Shown piece by piece: positions 11,461 to 24,600 of a stretch of DNA of 64,000 nt. The DNA comes from Daphnia carinata (lineage: Eukaryota > Arthropoda > Branchiopoda > Diplostraca > Daphniidae): the NCBI RefSeq assembly GCF_022539665.2, contig NC_081332.1, forward strand, positions 6,910,303 to 6,974,302, given 5' to 3'. Under the pieces are notes generated by a model. It did not search any database, was not told the DNA's origin, and was given only the letters and a program-made list of their open reading frames with translations. Position numbers and translations under genes: made by a program. Position 1 is the stretch's first letter. Every line of letters starts with the position of its first letter.

Positions 11461-12300
11461 TAACCATCATTTTTTTACGATAGAATAAACGTTAAATAAT
11501 GTTTATAATACTTTAAAACAAGATTAAGAAAAGAAGAATTAAATAATAAAATAGAAATAAAGATTAAGTCGAAAAATTAAAGTAAGCTAGTATTCCATCA
11601 AACATAAACAAACAAATTCTGATAAATTTCTAAAGTTTTAACTTTAACTTCAGTATGAAATAATTTTTCATGGGGATTTAATAATTTGAAATTAAAATCC
11701 TATCATACCTAACTCTTGTTTTGAATATTTAAAATGCTAATTCATATATATTTCTTAACTCTATTTTTTTTCAGCTAACGTTAATTTCAACGGCTTGATT
11801 CTCGTAAGCTACACACGGTTTCATAGGTTGCGTCGATTAAATTTTAAGCCACTGACGCTACCTCACAAAATTCAAGCTAACCCAAACGTTTAATATCTGC
11901 AAGCTAGTGACGACGAAGTTTGATGAGGCTGACATTTGAACATCGCCAAAATTCAAGCTTCGTTCTTTTACGGAATGCACAATAATTATCGCCAATTGGA
12001 AGACATTTCTGGACACAGAGGGCCTCTCCATTCCAGGCTGCTGAAGTGGAAAACACGTTGCGAGAGGATAGCGCCAATTCCGATGAAAGTACTGTTGAAA
12101 AGCTGTTCCGAAACCACTCGGCGTTATAAAAGGTTGGGAAGAATACTGTTGGAGTCAACCGCGGATTCAGTGACCAGCTGGTGACAAGTCGGATTTCGAA
12201 TTGTATTTAAATAATGCTTGCAAATTATTTAAGAAACTAACATAAATATGATTAATTAATGGCATATTGTTATTCATTCTTTTGATATTAAGCTGAAAAT
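11461..12300. other. No gene seen
   Basis: AT-rich sequence (11.47-11.77 kb), then mixed sequence with short frames only and nothing recognisable. Confidence 0.4.
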
Positions 12301-12369
12301 AAACCATCCTGGGGTAAACCATAACCGTTATTTTCTTTGTTTTTGTTTCAATTTTAGAACACGGTTAGG

Positions 12370-12618
12370 TCCCTGTTTTAATCAAAGTTTATTTAGACCA
12401 AAAAAACACTTGAAAGTCTTCTTGATGAAATGCTTTGGCTATTTCATGCTTTTCGAATTCTTGGATAATTCCCTCAATATTGTGGTCTATTTTCCATGCT
12501 TCACGTTCCAGTTTTTAAAAAGCGTTTTGTAGTTCTTCAACTGCGTTCGAGGTTGCTTTTGTTTCCCAAAGCGTCTCGTTAATCAGAGAGGAGTTCACGT
12601 CCAACGCGTAAACGATGG
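12370..12618 (-). pseudogene. Coding-like remnant flanking the copia element
   Basis: A minus-strand frame with one internal stop encodes an acidic, helix-rich stretch (includes ALDVNSSLINETLWE and KLEREAWKIDHNIEGIIQEF). It begins right where the copia LTR start is cut off. It may be the far side of whatever the copia entered, or belong to another gag. Not assigned to a family. Confidence 0.3.
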
Positions 12619-12655
12619 ATAATGATATTTCAACACCTCCTCTCATTATGAGCAT

Positions 12656-15331
12656 CTATTGTGGAATTTCCACAATGTTCAACAATTCACAGAATTTACT
12701 GAAACTAGAATAAGCTAGCGCTTTGGTAAAGATATCTGCTAATTGCTCATTGCTATTAATATAGGAGATGTTGATTTTCTTTTGATCTTCTGCATCCCTG
12801 ATGAAGAAGAATCTCACGTCCATGTGTTTTGTCCGTTGATGGAATAGGGGATTTTTTATTAGCGTGATTGCTCCTTGATTGTCGCATCTAAGTTCTGTGG
12901 TTCTTTCTGGCCACCCCAGCTCCATTAACAGTCGTTGCAGCCATATCGCTTCTTTTGTAGCTTCTGCCGCTGCCATGAATTCCGCTTCAGTTGTGGATAA
13001 AGCTACACACGTTTGACGTCGACTGAACCATGAACCTCCTAGGAAAATAAATATCGAGCCCGAGGTTGACCGACGAGTCTCTAAGTCACCTGCATAGTCG
13101 GAATCACAGTATCCGACTAGTAGACTACTTCCCCACGAAATCGGATTCCAAAGTTCAGTTTTCTTGAGATACGCTAGAATTCTTTTGGCTGCTTTCCAGT
13201 GTTCTTTTCCAGGCTTTTGGACGTATTGGGCAACTTGTCCAAGAGCTTGTGCGATGTCAGGGCGTGTGATATGTGAGATGTGTGTAAGGCATCCAACTAA
13301 CTCTCTGTAGGATATATTGGACATTGATGCTGTTTCCTCTTCGTTTTGTGGACACATTCCGGGTGCAAGTTTGCAACAGGGGTCCTCTGGAATTGTGAGA
13401 GGATTACAGTTGAGCATATTAAATTTTTTAAGTATTTGCTTGATGTACTCCAAGAGCTTGATTGAGATAAATGAATTGTTCGGTTAGTGCGATCTCTGGT
13501 TATATCTATTCCAACAAACCGGTTTGCTGGCATTGATCTTATCTCAAATTCTTTTCCAAGGTGATCCAGTATGTCTGTGAGAACTTTGGGAATATTGCTA
13601 AGTATGATTCCGTCGTCTCGTCCGTCGTAACAAATGAAGACCGTAAACTCTTGGCTTTTTTTACTTGGTTGGTTGTGGCGAAAATAGACCAATGCATCCG
13701 CTTTGCTTCTGGTGAATCCGAATAATAACAGGAATTCATTAAATTTTTTGCTCCAAGCTCGTGAGGCTTGTTTGAGTCCGTACAGGCTTTTCTTTAAACG
13801 GCATACGTCCTTTTCTCTTCCTGGGATAACAAATCCTTCAGGTTGGATCATGTAAATTTCTTCATCTAAGTCACCATTTAAGAACGCCGTTTTGATATCT
13901 AACTGCATCATAGCCTCGGTTCTGCTTGTGGAGTTTCGCTTTCGTTGTTTTCTGCTACTTGAATATCATTTGTTTCAGCTGTATTGGAAGGGGGCATCAA
14001 AAGAAAGATTTCGTTGTTCCTAGACTGTCCCATTATTGAAGAAGGAGATTTTTCATTCAGGTTGCTGCAGATTATTTGTTCATCTACCTTGAAATTATTG
14101 CTTGTGATGACTTTTCTGGTGGCAAGGATAAGGATGCGGGCAGCATTTTGTGTATGGCTTTGTCCTAGAAAAACTCCTTCTTGGCTTTTTGCATCAAGTT
14201 TCGTGCTGGTTGGAATACGTACAAAGGTTTTGGAGCCGAAAATCCGTAAGTTAGAAAGGTTTGGTTTCTTTTTAGTCCATGCTTAATGAGGTGTCATTTT
14301 TCTAGTAAGAGATAGAACGCGATTGTGAATGTAGGTAGAATAAGATGTTGCTGCTGCCCATAGTTCTGGTTGAAGTCCACTTGAGATTAACATGCTTGGG
14401 GCTGAGTTTTGTATTGTACGGTTGGTCCTTTCTGAAACACCATTTTGAGATTGGTTGTACGGGGCGCTGCTTTCGTGTCTAATCCCTTTTTCCGCAAGAT
14501 ATTTTCTGAATTCGTTTCCATTGCATCCATCGCATTCGCTGCGCATTCGCCAACTTGGTTTTAAGGGGCGACCAAATCTAGAACGACGACGTTCTCCAAC
14601 AGCTTCTATTCCATTATTGGCAGCTGCGCCTATTGAAAAAAGGCTTGTTCCTAGTTCTGGGACGTATAGTGCGTCTTTAATAGTTGAATGCGTTATTATT
14701 TGGTCCAATTCTATGGTTACGTTGATGCCTCCTTTGCCCAGTACGTTTAGTTTTGTATCGCCAATGCCTTGTGAAAGAGAGCAAGAAAGAATAAAAAAAC
14801 ATCCACTTAGACATCGTGTGTTTAGTATGTCGTTTACCTGACACAGACCATTTTCCTTCTTCAATTGGTGTAATAGTTGAGAAAACACTTTTTTGATCTG
14901 ACATGTGTCTGGTTGCTCCCGAATCGGCAAAGAAGGCAAAGATACTCCTGGGATCAAATGAAGATGGTGATGCCATGCCCCATTCTTCATTGCTTTTCAC
15001 TTTTTCTGCTCTCTTTTTCTTAACTCTTTCTTTTCATGGCCCCGGATCTTGCAGTAGTTGCATCTTGGTCGAGTGTCATTATAATTCGGTAGAGACTGGT
15101 GATTATGTCTTCCATATTTGTTGATGAATCCTCCTCTTATTCCAAAATGTCCTCCTCGGTAATTACCACGACCATAACCTCCTCTGCTTCCATTAAGGGC
15201 TCGAATTCTTCGTCATTACTTGTTTCTTGTTTTGAGTAAGAATCCATCACGTTTTCTTCATTCAATAAACGTTGAAGTAGGTTTTCTAGTGTGCGCTCGT
15301 GTACCGGAACACTTGACCAGACTAATCTCAC
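12656..15331 (-). pseudogene. copia gag-pol remnants
   Basis: In order on the minus strand: an acidic gag C-terminal segment (15331-15137); a zinc-knuckle remnant CNYCKIRGHEKKE near 15.05 kb, with its last Cys lost; protease with FFADSGATRHMSD (14.9 kb); a frame 14990-14283 in which protease (DALYVPELGTSLFSIG) is fused directly to the end of the integrase core (APYNQSQNGVSERTNR), so the pre-integrase and half the core are deleted; reverse transcriptase from about 13911 (MMQLDIKTAFLNGDLDEEIY) lacking its N-terminus; and RNase H 13453-12656 (SDYAGDLETRRSTSG, LSTTEAEFMAAAEATKEA). The RT catalytic box reads CYDGRDDGI rather than YVDD, so it would be inactive. Confidence 0.85.
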
Positions 15332-16203
15332 TACTCTAAATCTCTCAGGTAAGGTAGCTAGAGCTTTGCTAACGACTTGAATTTCTTCGATGACTAGGTT
15401 TCGTTACCTCAGTCTATTTACACATGTTGATAGTTTTTGTAGATGTGTTCGCATGTCTTCACCTGTTGGAAGAGGTTTATATGAAGTGCAAGATGTGTAT
15501 CAATAACTTTAAATTGTAAATACCTTGTGTGAAGTTGAAATCATAGAAATTTTGCCAAATGAGATGTATCTGTTCCACAGTGTTGATCTCATATTGATTA
15601 TTCAACTTTTTCCACATATCGGCTGCAGTCAAACCAGGAGTGTAAAAGTTTTTTTTTCATTTCTCTTGTTAACGTACTGAATATGCAGTTTCGGGCTGTA
15701 ATGTCTTTCTTGATCCAACTATTGATAACTGCTTCGTTTGTGATTTGGTCACCATCATAGGTCTAATAACACACTATAAACAAGAAATTATGTGTAGTTA
15801 CTGTGATTTCATTTGCCATTTTGAGTTAGCAATGTAAATTTTGAACTGTGTAATTGACAGTGACAGTTGAGAATCGTAAAACTGAAAAGGTGTAAATAAA
15901 CCAGAATTGTACTTCTAAACTGTGTGATTGTCAGTGACAGTTGAAATGTAAGACATTGTATTCAAAATTGTGTTACTCGCAGAAATAGTTTCAATTGCGA
16001 AGGTAAAAAAAAGGTAAATACCTCTTCTGGTCGCACTTCATATCCTGACACAATCATTGAAAGATCCAACAGTTTCAACACCAGATCCAATTAAAAATGC
16101 CATTCACGGTAATTGGATTCGTCGAACTTGGGAACATTTTGTACTGCTTTGATTGAAATGTCACCGTTTTCTGCCATATTAATTTTGGGAAGATTCTGTA
16201 ATT

Positions 16204-16217
16204 CTGGGCCCATAACC
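16204..16217 (-). promoter_or_regulatory. Primer-binding site, initiator-tRNA type
   Basis: GGTTATGGGCCCAG directly after the LTR. From memory this resembles the copia-type site that pairs with an internal part of initiator tRNA-Met rather than its 3' end. Confidence 0.55.
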
Positions 16218-16487
16218 TGTTGGAATAAGTGATAGCTTATTCAGTACAGTTTATATAAGTTACACTAGCTCTCTATTTGATATCCAAATGGAAAGAATAA
16301 TCAGTTCATAATATTCAAACTTATATTAGGACAGAGTACCTTTACATACGGAGTTTGAAAGAAAAGAGAGCGCCGTAAGGCGACACCTACCCATGAAGAG
16401 AACAACCGAGGGTTAGGGATAAACAATACAAGATGATTCAGAAACCTAAATAGGTTTCCGTAACATGCTCATAATGATATTTCAACA
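16218..16487 (-). repeat. 5' LTR of the copia element (270 bp)
   Basis: Begins TGTTGAAATATCATTAT and ends TTATTCCAACA on the minus strand, so it has TG..CA termini. It abuts the primer-binding site at 16217. Confidence 0.75.
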
Positions 16488-17090
16488 CTTTGCTCTTTTT
16501 TAGGTTTCTCGCTTCCGCTTCTGCTTTTTGTTCGACTTCTTCTTCTATTCGTTGTTTCAATTCGTCATCGGGACCGTCATATCGGAAGTTGATGGTGTTA
16601 AATCTTCTTCCAAATACGTCGTACAGTGTTTTGATCACGGTTTCTAAGGGATTAAACATGAAGTCAGAGATGACTACTCTTTCAGAATCAGAAAAGGCTT
16701 ATTTCTCCTTCGGACTTCAAAATGACACCTTAATAGGCGAGTGTTTCTTTTGAAGTTGTTCGTCGTGACATCACGGTAAGCAGTAGCAGCAACGGTTAGG
16801 TTAACATTACTGTATCTCTTTGCACTATGCGAACAGATCTTCCTACGGATATAATTCCTGTTCTAGCCCCTTGTGCCTCTTCTGCTTTTTTTGCGTCTTT
16901 GATGTTACATTCGGACCTTATGTGTCCGTTTTTGTAACATCCGGCGGAGTGTTACTTTCGTGTGACGTATTGTGCGAGGATCTAATGCATTCTTTTGGCA
17001 GTCTTTCAGGTTCCGCAGAATTTGTGATTAAGCATCTTTCTGGCTGCTCATTCTAGTTACTTTTTTAGCTGTTGATAGTAAATTGATTTT
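16488..17090 (-). pseudogene. Gag-like fragment with a zinc knuckle
   Basis: A minus-strand frame has GCYKNGHIRSEC near 16.93 kb, a CCHC knuckle missing its first Cys. Further along, 16659-16488 encodes a lysine/glutamate-rich coil (includes DDELKQRIEEEVEQKAEAEA). This coil frame is cut at 16487 by the copia 5' LTR. It probably belongs to the retroelement the copia entered, but I cannot name the family. Confidence 0.4.
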
Positions 17091-17116
17091 TGGTGTACGG
17101 TGCGATATTCTTCATG

Positions 17117-19295
17117 TCAATCAAAGGTTTCATTCGTTCGATGTGTGCAATGTTTGTTTTTGGTGATTTTTCCAAACGAAGCTCGGTAATTACTTTGCGT
17201 CGTCTGTCTAATCACTATATAAGGTCCAAGCCAACGATGTAGAAATGTCTCCAGGTTGGTCACCTTCATAATAGGTTTGTAGACCAGTACTTCTTCATTT
17301 GGTAGGTACGCCATTGCTTCCCTTTTTTTTCGTCGTAGATGTCCTTTTGTCTCAGCTGCACTACGGTAGCTCGTGCTTGCTACAAGAGTTGAATTTCCTA
17401 TTCCAACGAATCGCAATCTTAAGGTTGTATCCGGTTTGGGTTTGCGTTTGAAGCCACATCTATTGGGGGTATGGCTTCTGATTGGAACACGAGATAAAGT
17501 TGGGTTCTTCCCGTGGTCACGTGCCGTGTAGTATTGTATGCGAATGTTACAAAAGGTATCGATTACGATTCCCAGTCTCGATGATCTGCACTTACATACG
17601 CCGTAATCATACATTGACAAAATATTTGCCAATGTATGATTACGGCGTTCCACCAATCCGTTGGCTTTTTATGCCTGTATCATTTTTCGTGTCACTCTTG
17701 CAGTAAAGCGGCGGCCTTGATCACTTGTTAACTGGCGTGGCGACCCATGTTTTAATAAGGAACTTTTACTAAGAAGTCAACTACTTCGTTAGCGTCAGCG
17801 GTAGGAAGTGCCTTCGTATCTGCCCATCTTATCACGTAATCAACTGCCACGACGATGAGTTTGTTCTTCTTTTTGATAATGGGAACGGGCCCGGGATATC
17901 CATTCCTAATGTTTCAAATGGTGGTCGGTTCTTTTCCCTTCCATTTATCCGGCCGATTTGCGGTACACCGGTTTGCGAAATTAGCACTCCCTGCAATTGC
18001 GAACGAACTCACTGATATCTTCGGCCATCGCCCACCAAGAGGAACGATCTTGTACTTTCGCTAGCGTACCTGTCAATCCTGTCGTGATATCATGATGGCA
18101 AGAACGCATAACTTCTTTTTTGAACGACTGAGGCACACACAGTTTTAAAAGTCGTCCATAGTCAACTAATTTCTCGTAGAGCAACAGACCATATTTGATT
18201 CGATACTCTCCTGGGACTTTTTGATCGCGACAAACACTTCATCCCATTCTTCTTGCTGGGCGCGTTGCCTTTCTTCTTTGGTATCATGGTAGATGCTCAA
18301 GGCGGCCACTATGGAGTTTTGAGCCTCATCTGTCCCTGTTACGACGTTTACTGGATAACGTGATAATGCGCCCGCATCCGTATGCAGTCTCCCGTTACGA
18401 CGTACAATTCTTAGTAAAAATTATTGTTACTGTAGATTCCAGCGTGTCAGACGTCCTGCTAAGTCTTCTTTGCTTAACAGCCAACAAAGCGCGTGATGGT
18501 CAGTCACCATCATGGTCTCCATTCCCCATGCGTAGCTTCTAAATTTCTTCACCGATCATCCAGACCAACGGCAGGCATTCCTTTTCCGTGATGGAATAAT
18601 TGTTTTCACTTAAGAGGTGACTCCCGTAGGCGAGGGGACTTTAGACGTTGTCGATCCGTTATAACAGCACCGCTCCAAGACCGTAGTCACACGCATCATG
18701 ATGTGTTTCGAAGGGCTTGGAGAAATCCGTATACGCTAACGTAGCAGCTTTAATTAGTGCTTTTCTCAACGATTTTATACAACATCATCTTCTCTCAACG
18801 ATTTTTTTTAGCTTTCTTCCTTGGGTCCTTCCCACACGAAGCATCCACCCTTTTTGAATCAGTTAGAGGTTTAGCAACGTTCGTGAATTGTGCAATGAGC
18901 CGTCTATAGTAGGAGCATAGTCCTATGAAACTTCAAACACATTTCAGTTGATCGGCTGGCTTGTTCAATGAGCACACTTACGGGAATTTACACATTTTTC
19001 CGCTAATTACTTGTCCAAAAGTTTTCATTCCTCGGGTTGCAAATTAACATTTCAAGAGTTTCATTTTTAATCCCGCTTCGTGCAATGCACTTCGCACTTT
19101 TCAAGACAGCTTGTCCACCTTAAGCCTGATCACACTAGATCCATCATCCGCTGGAAAGCCCCTTGGGCGGATGCCAATCCAAGCGGCATTACAAAAAACT
19201 AGTAAAGGCCATCTGGTATCACGAATGCTGCTTTTGCCTTGTGCTCTTTGTGCATTGGGACTTGCCAGTACCCGCTATCTAGATCTGTTGCTTCA
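17117..19295 (-). pseudogene. Old Ty3/gypsy pol, minus strand, many frameshifts
   Basis: From high to low coordinate: reverse transcriptase (around 19.29-19.11 kb, with YWQVPMHKEHKAKAAFVIPD and a following GLASAQGAFQRMMD-like stretch), decayed RNase H (18.8-18.2 kb), an integrase zinc-finger region ending in the NCREC pair (18184-17981), and the integrase C-terminus (LHRWLGPYIVIR, 17656-17117). The 5' part of this element is not adjacent: a matching protease/pre-RT segment sits at 26.89-27.4 kb on the same strand. The intervening sequence is BEL/Pao, so the gypsy was split by insertion. Confidence 0.75.
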
Positions 19296-19703
19296 ACCCA
19301 GTCTCGTTGCTCTTTCCCGTCTCAATCAAGCGTTCGGTTTTTTTTTTGTCCGTCTCAATAAAGAAGTCCTTTGTTTTATATCATCGTCATTTTCACTTCA
19401 TCCCTCATCACTCATCCATCCCACTCTGTCTCTGTTACCAACTCTCGCACGGAGTCAGTAACAAATGGTGTCCGGGATTTGACGAACACTTGCATTTCCC
19501 GTCATCGTTAGTAAAACCCTCGCTTGATTTGTGAATTGTCGGGTATTCTCCCTGTAAACCTTTGGCAGACGTCTACGCCAGCCTGAAGGCACCCACCTGT
19601 CCACCACGTGTTTGCCATCTGACTAGAAGATCGGTGTATCTACGTGAATTATCGACATCCGTTAACGTGTGACTCTATCAGCCTAAAATAACGTTTCTAC
19701 GCC

Positions 19704-21681
19704 ATGAGTGAAGCCGTACCCAAAGCCGAAAATATGGAAATTGGCCACATTTGGGGGCCCACCCCCAATGGTAGACGCATCGAAACCTGAACGGCAGAAG
19801 AGTGAACGGACCTTACTTCCCGAAAACGTAAATCTCAAGAAGAAACGTGGGAAGAGAAAGGCGGCCCACACGAAATTAACGACACAACTCAGAAAGGCTG
19901 TGGAAGACCACAAGATGGGAGCCATCAGATTGAAGAAATTGCAAGTAGCAGCATGGCGTGACGAATTGATTCGTATTTATGACGAAGTCAAAGTAATTCA
20001 CAACCAATATACAGAAAGTATATACGACCTCACTGAGCAGCAACGTCAAGCATGTGACAAGTGGGAAGCAGACTTCGAAACAGACCACGTTGAAGTTATC
20101 AAATTCACAAGTCGCTACGCCACTTCCTCAAATCAGTCCGTCAACTCGATCGGGGCATTAGCTTCGGACATCACATGTAGTACCACGTTATCTGGCTGCT
20201 GAAGCTGGAAGTGAAGTTGGAAACAGCAAGGGCTCAGATGGAGGCAAACACAACTTCCATCACAGAAACCCTCAACAAGGCGTTAAGGAGCATGAGCGAA
20301 CAACTGAGTAAGCTCATTGATAGTTCGGCGGCGACAACACGCTAGTCAGAGAAGCACACCACACATTGGACGGGTTAGACCAGAAAATTGATGCAGTTAA
20401 GGTGGAATTAAATGCCAAAATCGAAGACCTTCGAACGGAAGTAGACGTCATGAAAGTTCAACCACGAACGATTCAAGATCAACGACCTCCCGGGCGATCA
20501 CCAGTCTTACCAACTCGTCAAGATGTTTCTACCCTGTCACCCCTGCGAACGATGAAAGATGCAGTCCGATATCGCAGAAGATTGGTCGCCGCCGATGCAT
20601 CTCTACGAGACCCCGATGTCGTCCAGCTGCGACCCTACGGATCACGGCGAAGATGACCGTTCTGAACGTTCGAACACCCACAGTCAAGCCAATCGACCTC
20701 ATAGCAGCTGCTGCAGTCGCCTGCAACCTCCCAACTTCAAGATCCAGCCATTTGACGGTAACCCGAAGAACTACGCGCGATTCAAGGCCAAATTCCAGGC
20801 CTTGTATGAAGAGTATGAAGATTCTCCGGTACTTCTTTTTATGTAGGAGGAGCTGCTAGCCGAAGATGTACGAAACAAAATCGGTGAATGTCTTACCGAT
20901 GGAACGACGTTTAGACGCGATGTACGGTCGTACGGAAATTATGGATCAGACGTACCTCGACGACCTATTACAGGTCCCGCCATTGAAGAGCCTAGACGCT
21001 GCCCGCCTCAAGACCTTCGCAAACCGTCTTCATGGTGCAGTAGCCACGCTCTCCAAGTCGAAGTATGTCCATAAGCTATACAGCCGTACAACGTTGGTGG
21101 CCCTTGAAGCAAAATTGACGCCCTACCTCAAGGATAAGTGGAACGAGAAACGTAAAAAGACAGGAGTAGAACTGAATGTTCTAGACTTAGAAGACTGGGT
21201 AACGTTGAAATCCATGAGCAAGCAACATGGAAAAAATGTATTCGAGTCTTTACCCACGCCGACGTCCAAAGGTGTAAAGTTCGACGAAAGGAAGCTCATC
21301 AAGAGACCCAGCTTCCCACACTTGTCGACCATTGGACACGTATCGACGATGGAAGGTTCGAAAGTAGCGGCGTCAACATCTTCAGCAACCATGCCTCCAA
21401 GGAGTCGATCAGCATCGGGGAAGATGCAAGCCGAGAAGACGGAACGGTGGAAATGCTTTGTATGCAACGGCAGGAGCCATCATCTCTCAACCTGCACCGT
21501 CTTCATGTCTCTCACGCCCACGAAAAGGGCTGAGAAAGTATTCAAGTCCGGAAGATGTCTTTATGTCTTACGGGAAAACACGAACGCAAGGAGTGTCCCA
21601 GGGACGTCAGCTGTACTATCGCTGATTGTACTGGAACCCGTCAACACACCTTGCTTCATGGATCCGAATTCACCCCATTGA
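19704..21681 (+). pseudogene. BEL/Pao gag, frameshifted
   Basis: ATG at 19704 (MSEAVPKAENMEIG) runs only to a TGA; coding then continues in another frame as a Lys/Arg-rich coil (about 19750-20202). A further frame at 20366-20656 looks like a coiled coil. At 20736-20900 comes the DUF1759-type capsid start (FKIQPFDGNPKNYARFKAKF), and the capsid continues in a third frame at 20866-21540. Zinc-knuckle residues (WKCFVCNGRSHHLSTC) lie at 21450-21500. At least four frame changes separate these pieces. Confidence 0.75.
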
Positions 21682-24600
21682 GGAGGCTAGCGGATCCAAC
21701 TGCTCCATCAGCGCCCCCTTCGACACCATTCCTTGGGACCTTAACCCATTTGGAAACAGTAAAACGACGTGTACGTTTCGAGATCGTACCGGTTCGTGTT
21801 GGAGCTGGCAAAACATGGGTCGACACTTTCGGTTTCCTGGATACCGGAAGCAACACCACGCTGATTCGGAGCGACTTAGCCAAGAAGTTGGGACTCGTTG
21901 GGCCATCTAAACGCATCAACGTTGTCTCGTATGACGGAGCCACGTCTAACGTTACGGCTTCCGTAGTAAACTTCGCCCTAACGTCTCGCGATGGTAATAG
22001 CCAGTTTGAAGCCAAACACGCTTACGCCGTCGACAATTTGAAGGTGACGCCGAATTCGCCGATCGACCCTCGACAGTTCCAGTCATGGAAACACCTACGT
22101 GGTATTGACGTCCCGACCGTTCAACAAGAGGACGTGACCGTGCTGATAGGAATCGACGTCGCAGAGGCCCATGATCATGTAGCTTGCATCAAGCCACCGG
22201 CTTGAACGACTGGGCCCATCACCTTCAAGACGCCGTTTGGCTGGTGTTTGGGTGGACAAACAAGCCCGCCACAAGACGGACGCCCGTTCATCGCTCATCT
22301 GGCCACCGTGGAACGTCCCGAAGACCTAAACGAGCTGGTGAAGAAGTTCTGGCAACTTGAGGCCAGTAAAGTAGAAATAGAACCACCCGTTCTATCTGAG
22401 GAAGACTTACGGGGAAATCGTATCCTAGAATCTTCCGTAAAACGTATTGGTAACCAGTATCAAGTCGGCTTAATGTGGAAGGCCGACGAAGTAAATCTCC
22501 CAAACAATCGGGCATCTGCATTGAAGAGGCTCTACGCCCTCGAACGACGTTTTCATCGAGACGCGGAGTTTGCCCAACGGTACGATGCAGTGGGCAAGGA
22601 GTACATCGGCTTAAAACACGCCCGACTCTTAACGACCCAAGAAGCCCAGACGGAGACAAATAAAACGTGGTATCTGCCACTCCACGGGGTCGTGAGCCCT
22701 TCCAGCTCATCGACCAAAGTTCGTGTCGTATTCGATGGGGCTGCTGAGTTTGGTGGCACATCGATAAACAAAACCTGCTCCGGAGCCCTAACTTACTTGT
22801 TATCCTGCTTGGTGTGCTCATCCGCTTCCGCCGTAACCTCGTACCAGTCGGAGCGGACATTGAGAAAATGTTCCACCAAGTGAAAGTCCCGGAAGAAGAC
22901 CAGGCCGCCTGGCAGTATTTCAGCTGCGTTAACGTACCAGATGACGGTGCAGGTATATGGAGCCATCTCCTCCCCAACGAGCTGCATCTTCGCCCTCAAC
23001 AGGACGGCTGACGACTACCGCAGCCAGTTTCCAGACGTAGCCGATAGCGTTCGACGTAATTTCTACGTCGAAAATTATCTCGACTCCTTCGACTCCGAAG
23101 ACATGGTCATCAAACGGTCCCGCCAAATGAAATCCCTTCTTCAGCTAGGGGGATTCAACTTGACCAAGTGGACGTCGTCATCCAGAACGGTGATAGCAGT
23201 GCTACGAGAATTCGGCCTCGCATCACCAACTCTAGATCTGGACTTGGAGAAACTTCCGGTCGAGAGAACGCTTGGAGTAATGTGGGACAGCGAACGAGAT
23301 GACGTTCAAGATACGGAAGCCACCGAACAACGTGACCCTCACGAAACGAGCCTTTCTAAGCATCATCTCTAGCGTCTATGATCCGTTGGGACTGGTTGCC
23401 ACAGTTATTTTCGTGATGAAGTCTCTACTCTAAGACATATGGACTAACGAAGAGCGGATCGGATGGGACGACGTCATACCGGAAACGTTGAGGCAACGCA
23501 TCCATTGCTGGTACGACCATCTGGAAAATTTGGTGTCGCTGTCACTGCCGAGATGCTTCCATTCCAAACGAGGACGTTGGACTCAACAGCACCTCCACGT
23601 CTTCACGGATGCAAGCTTCAAAGGGTACGGAGCAGTAGCGTACTTCCGCACTCTATTCGAGGACCAGTCCGTCAAGGTGTCATTCGTCATGTCGAAAACG
23701 CACGTCACGCCGGTGAAAGGTCTCACGATTTCACGTTTGGAGCTACAAGCTGCCGTAGAAGGTCTCAACATCGCCCTCACGATTTGTCGTGAGCTGGGGA
23801 TCGAATTACGGCAAGTGACCTTCCACACAGACTCGCAAACGGTGCTGCAGTGGATCCATTCAAAGACCTGCCGATTTGAAGTATTCGTTAACAACCGCAT
23901 CGGAAAAATACTCCGAAACACGGGTCGTCGACAATGGCGTCACGTTGCGGGAGACTTAAATCCAGCGGATCTCTGCAGCAGGGGTATCGACCCAAAGGAC
24001 GTCGAATTGGTCTACTTCCATCGAGGACCTTCGTTCCTGAACCTAGACCCCTCAGAGTGGTACACTTGGGAAGAGATTGCGGAGCCAGAAGAACGAGGCG
24101 TAAATGTAATCCGCGTCTTGGCAGTCAAAACGGAAGACGAGAATCATGTCATCGACCGGTGCGTCGCACGTTTCTCCAGTCTGTTGAGACTTCAACGAGT
24201 GCTGGCCTGGAGTAAAAGATTTGCCAACAACGCTACAGCAAAACTACGTGATGAAAAACCAATTGTCGGAGAGGACGAAATGCATCGTACGCGCGCAAGA
24301 ATTGGCCTTTGCTGATGAAGTCTACGCCCTTCGCAAGAATCTGGAATTACCACTCAGATCAAAACTTCGCACCTTCCAGCTCTTCTTGGATGAAGCTGGA
24401 CAGATGCGAATTGGCGGACGTATACTTCAAGCGCCGATCGACTATGCAGCCAAACACCCCATAATTCTACCGGCATCTCAACCTTAAAGGAAAAGGATAA
24501 TTTGGGATCACCGCGTTAGAAACATGCACGTCAAACACAGAGAGAAGACAGAGAGATTGCTAACTGACCTCCGTTCTCGCTATTGGATACTCTCTGGACG

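Larger units (their letters stand above)
12619..16487 (-). mobile_element. Degenerate Ty1/copia retrotransposon
   Basis: Reading on the minus strand: 5' LTR 16487-16218, primer-binding site 16217-16204, gag from an ATG at 16177, then protease, integrase, reverse transcriptase and RNase H (end at 12656). A purine-rich tract (rc of 12636-12644) precedes the 3' LTR start at 12635. Only the first 17 bases of the 3' LTR (TGTTGAAATATCATTAT) match the 5' LTR; after that the two differ completely. The 3' LTR is therefore lost or replaced. Internal deletions and frameshifts make it non-coding. Confidence 0.85.

Noticed and set aside
22288-22977. Minus-strand 229-codon frame
   Set aside because: Antisense shadow of the BEL/Pao reverse transcriptase, which has clear motifs in sense.
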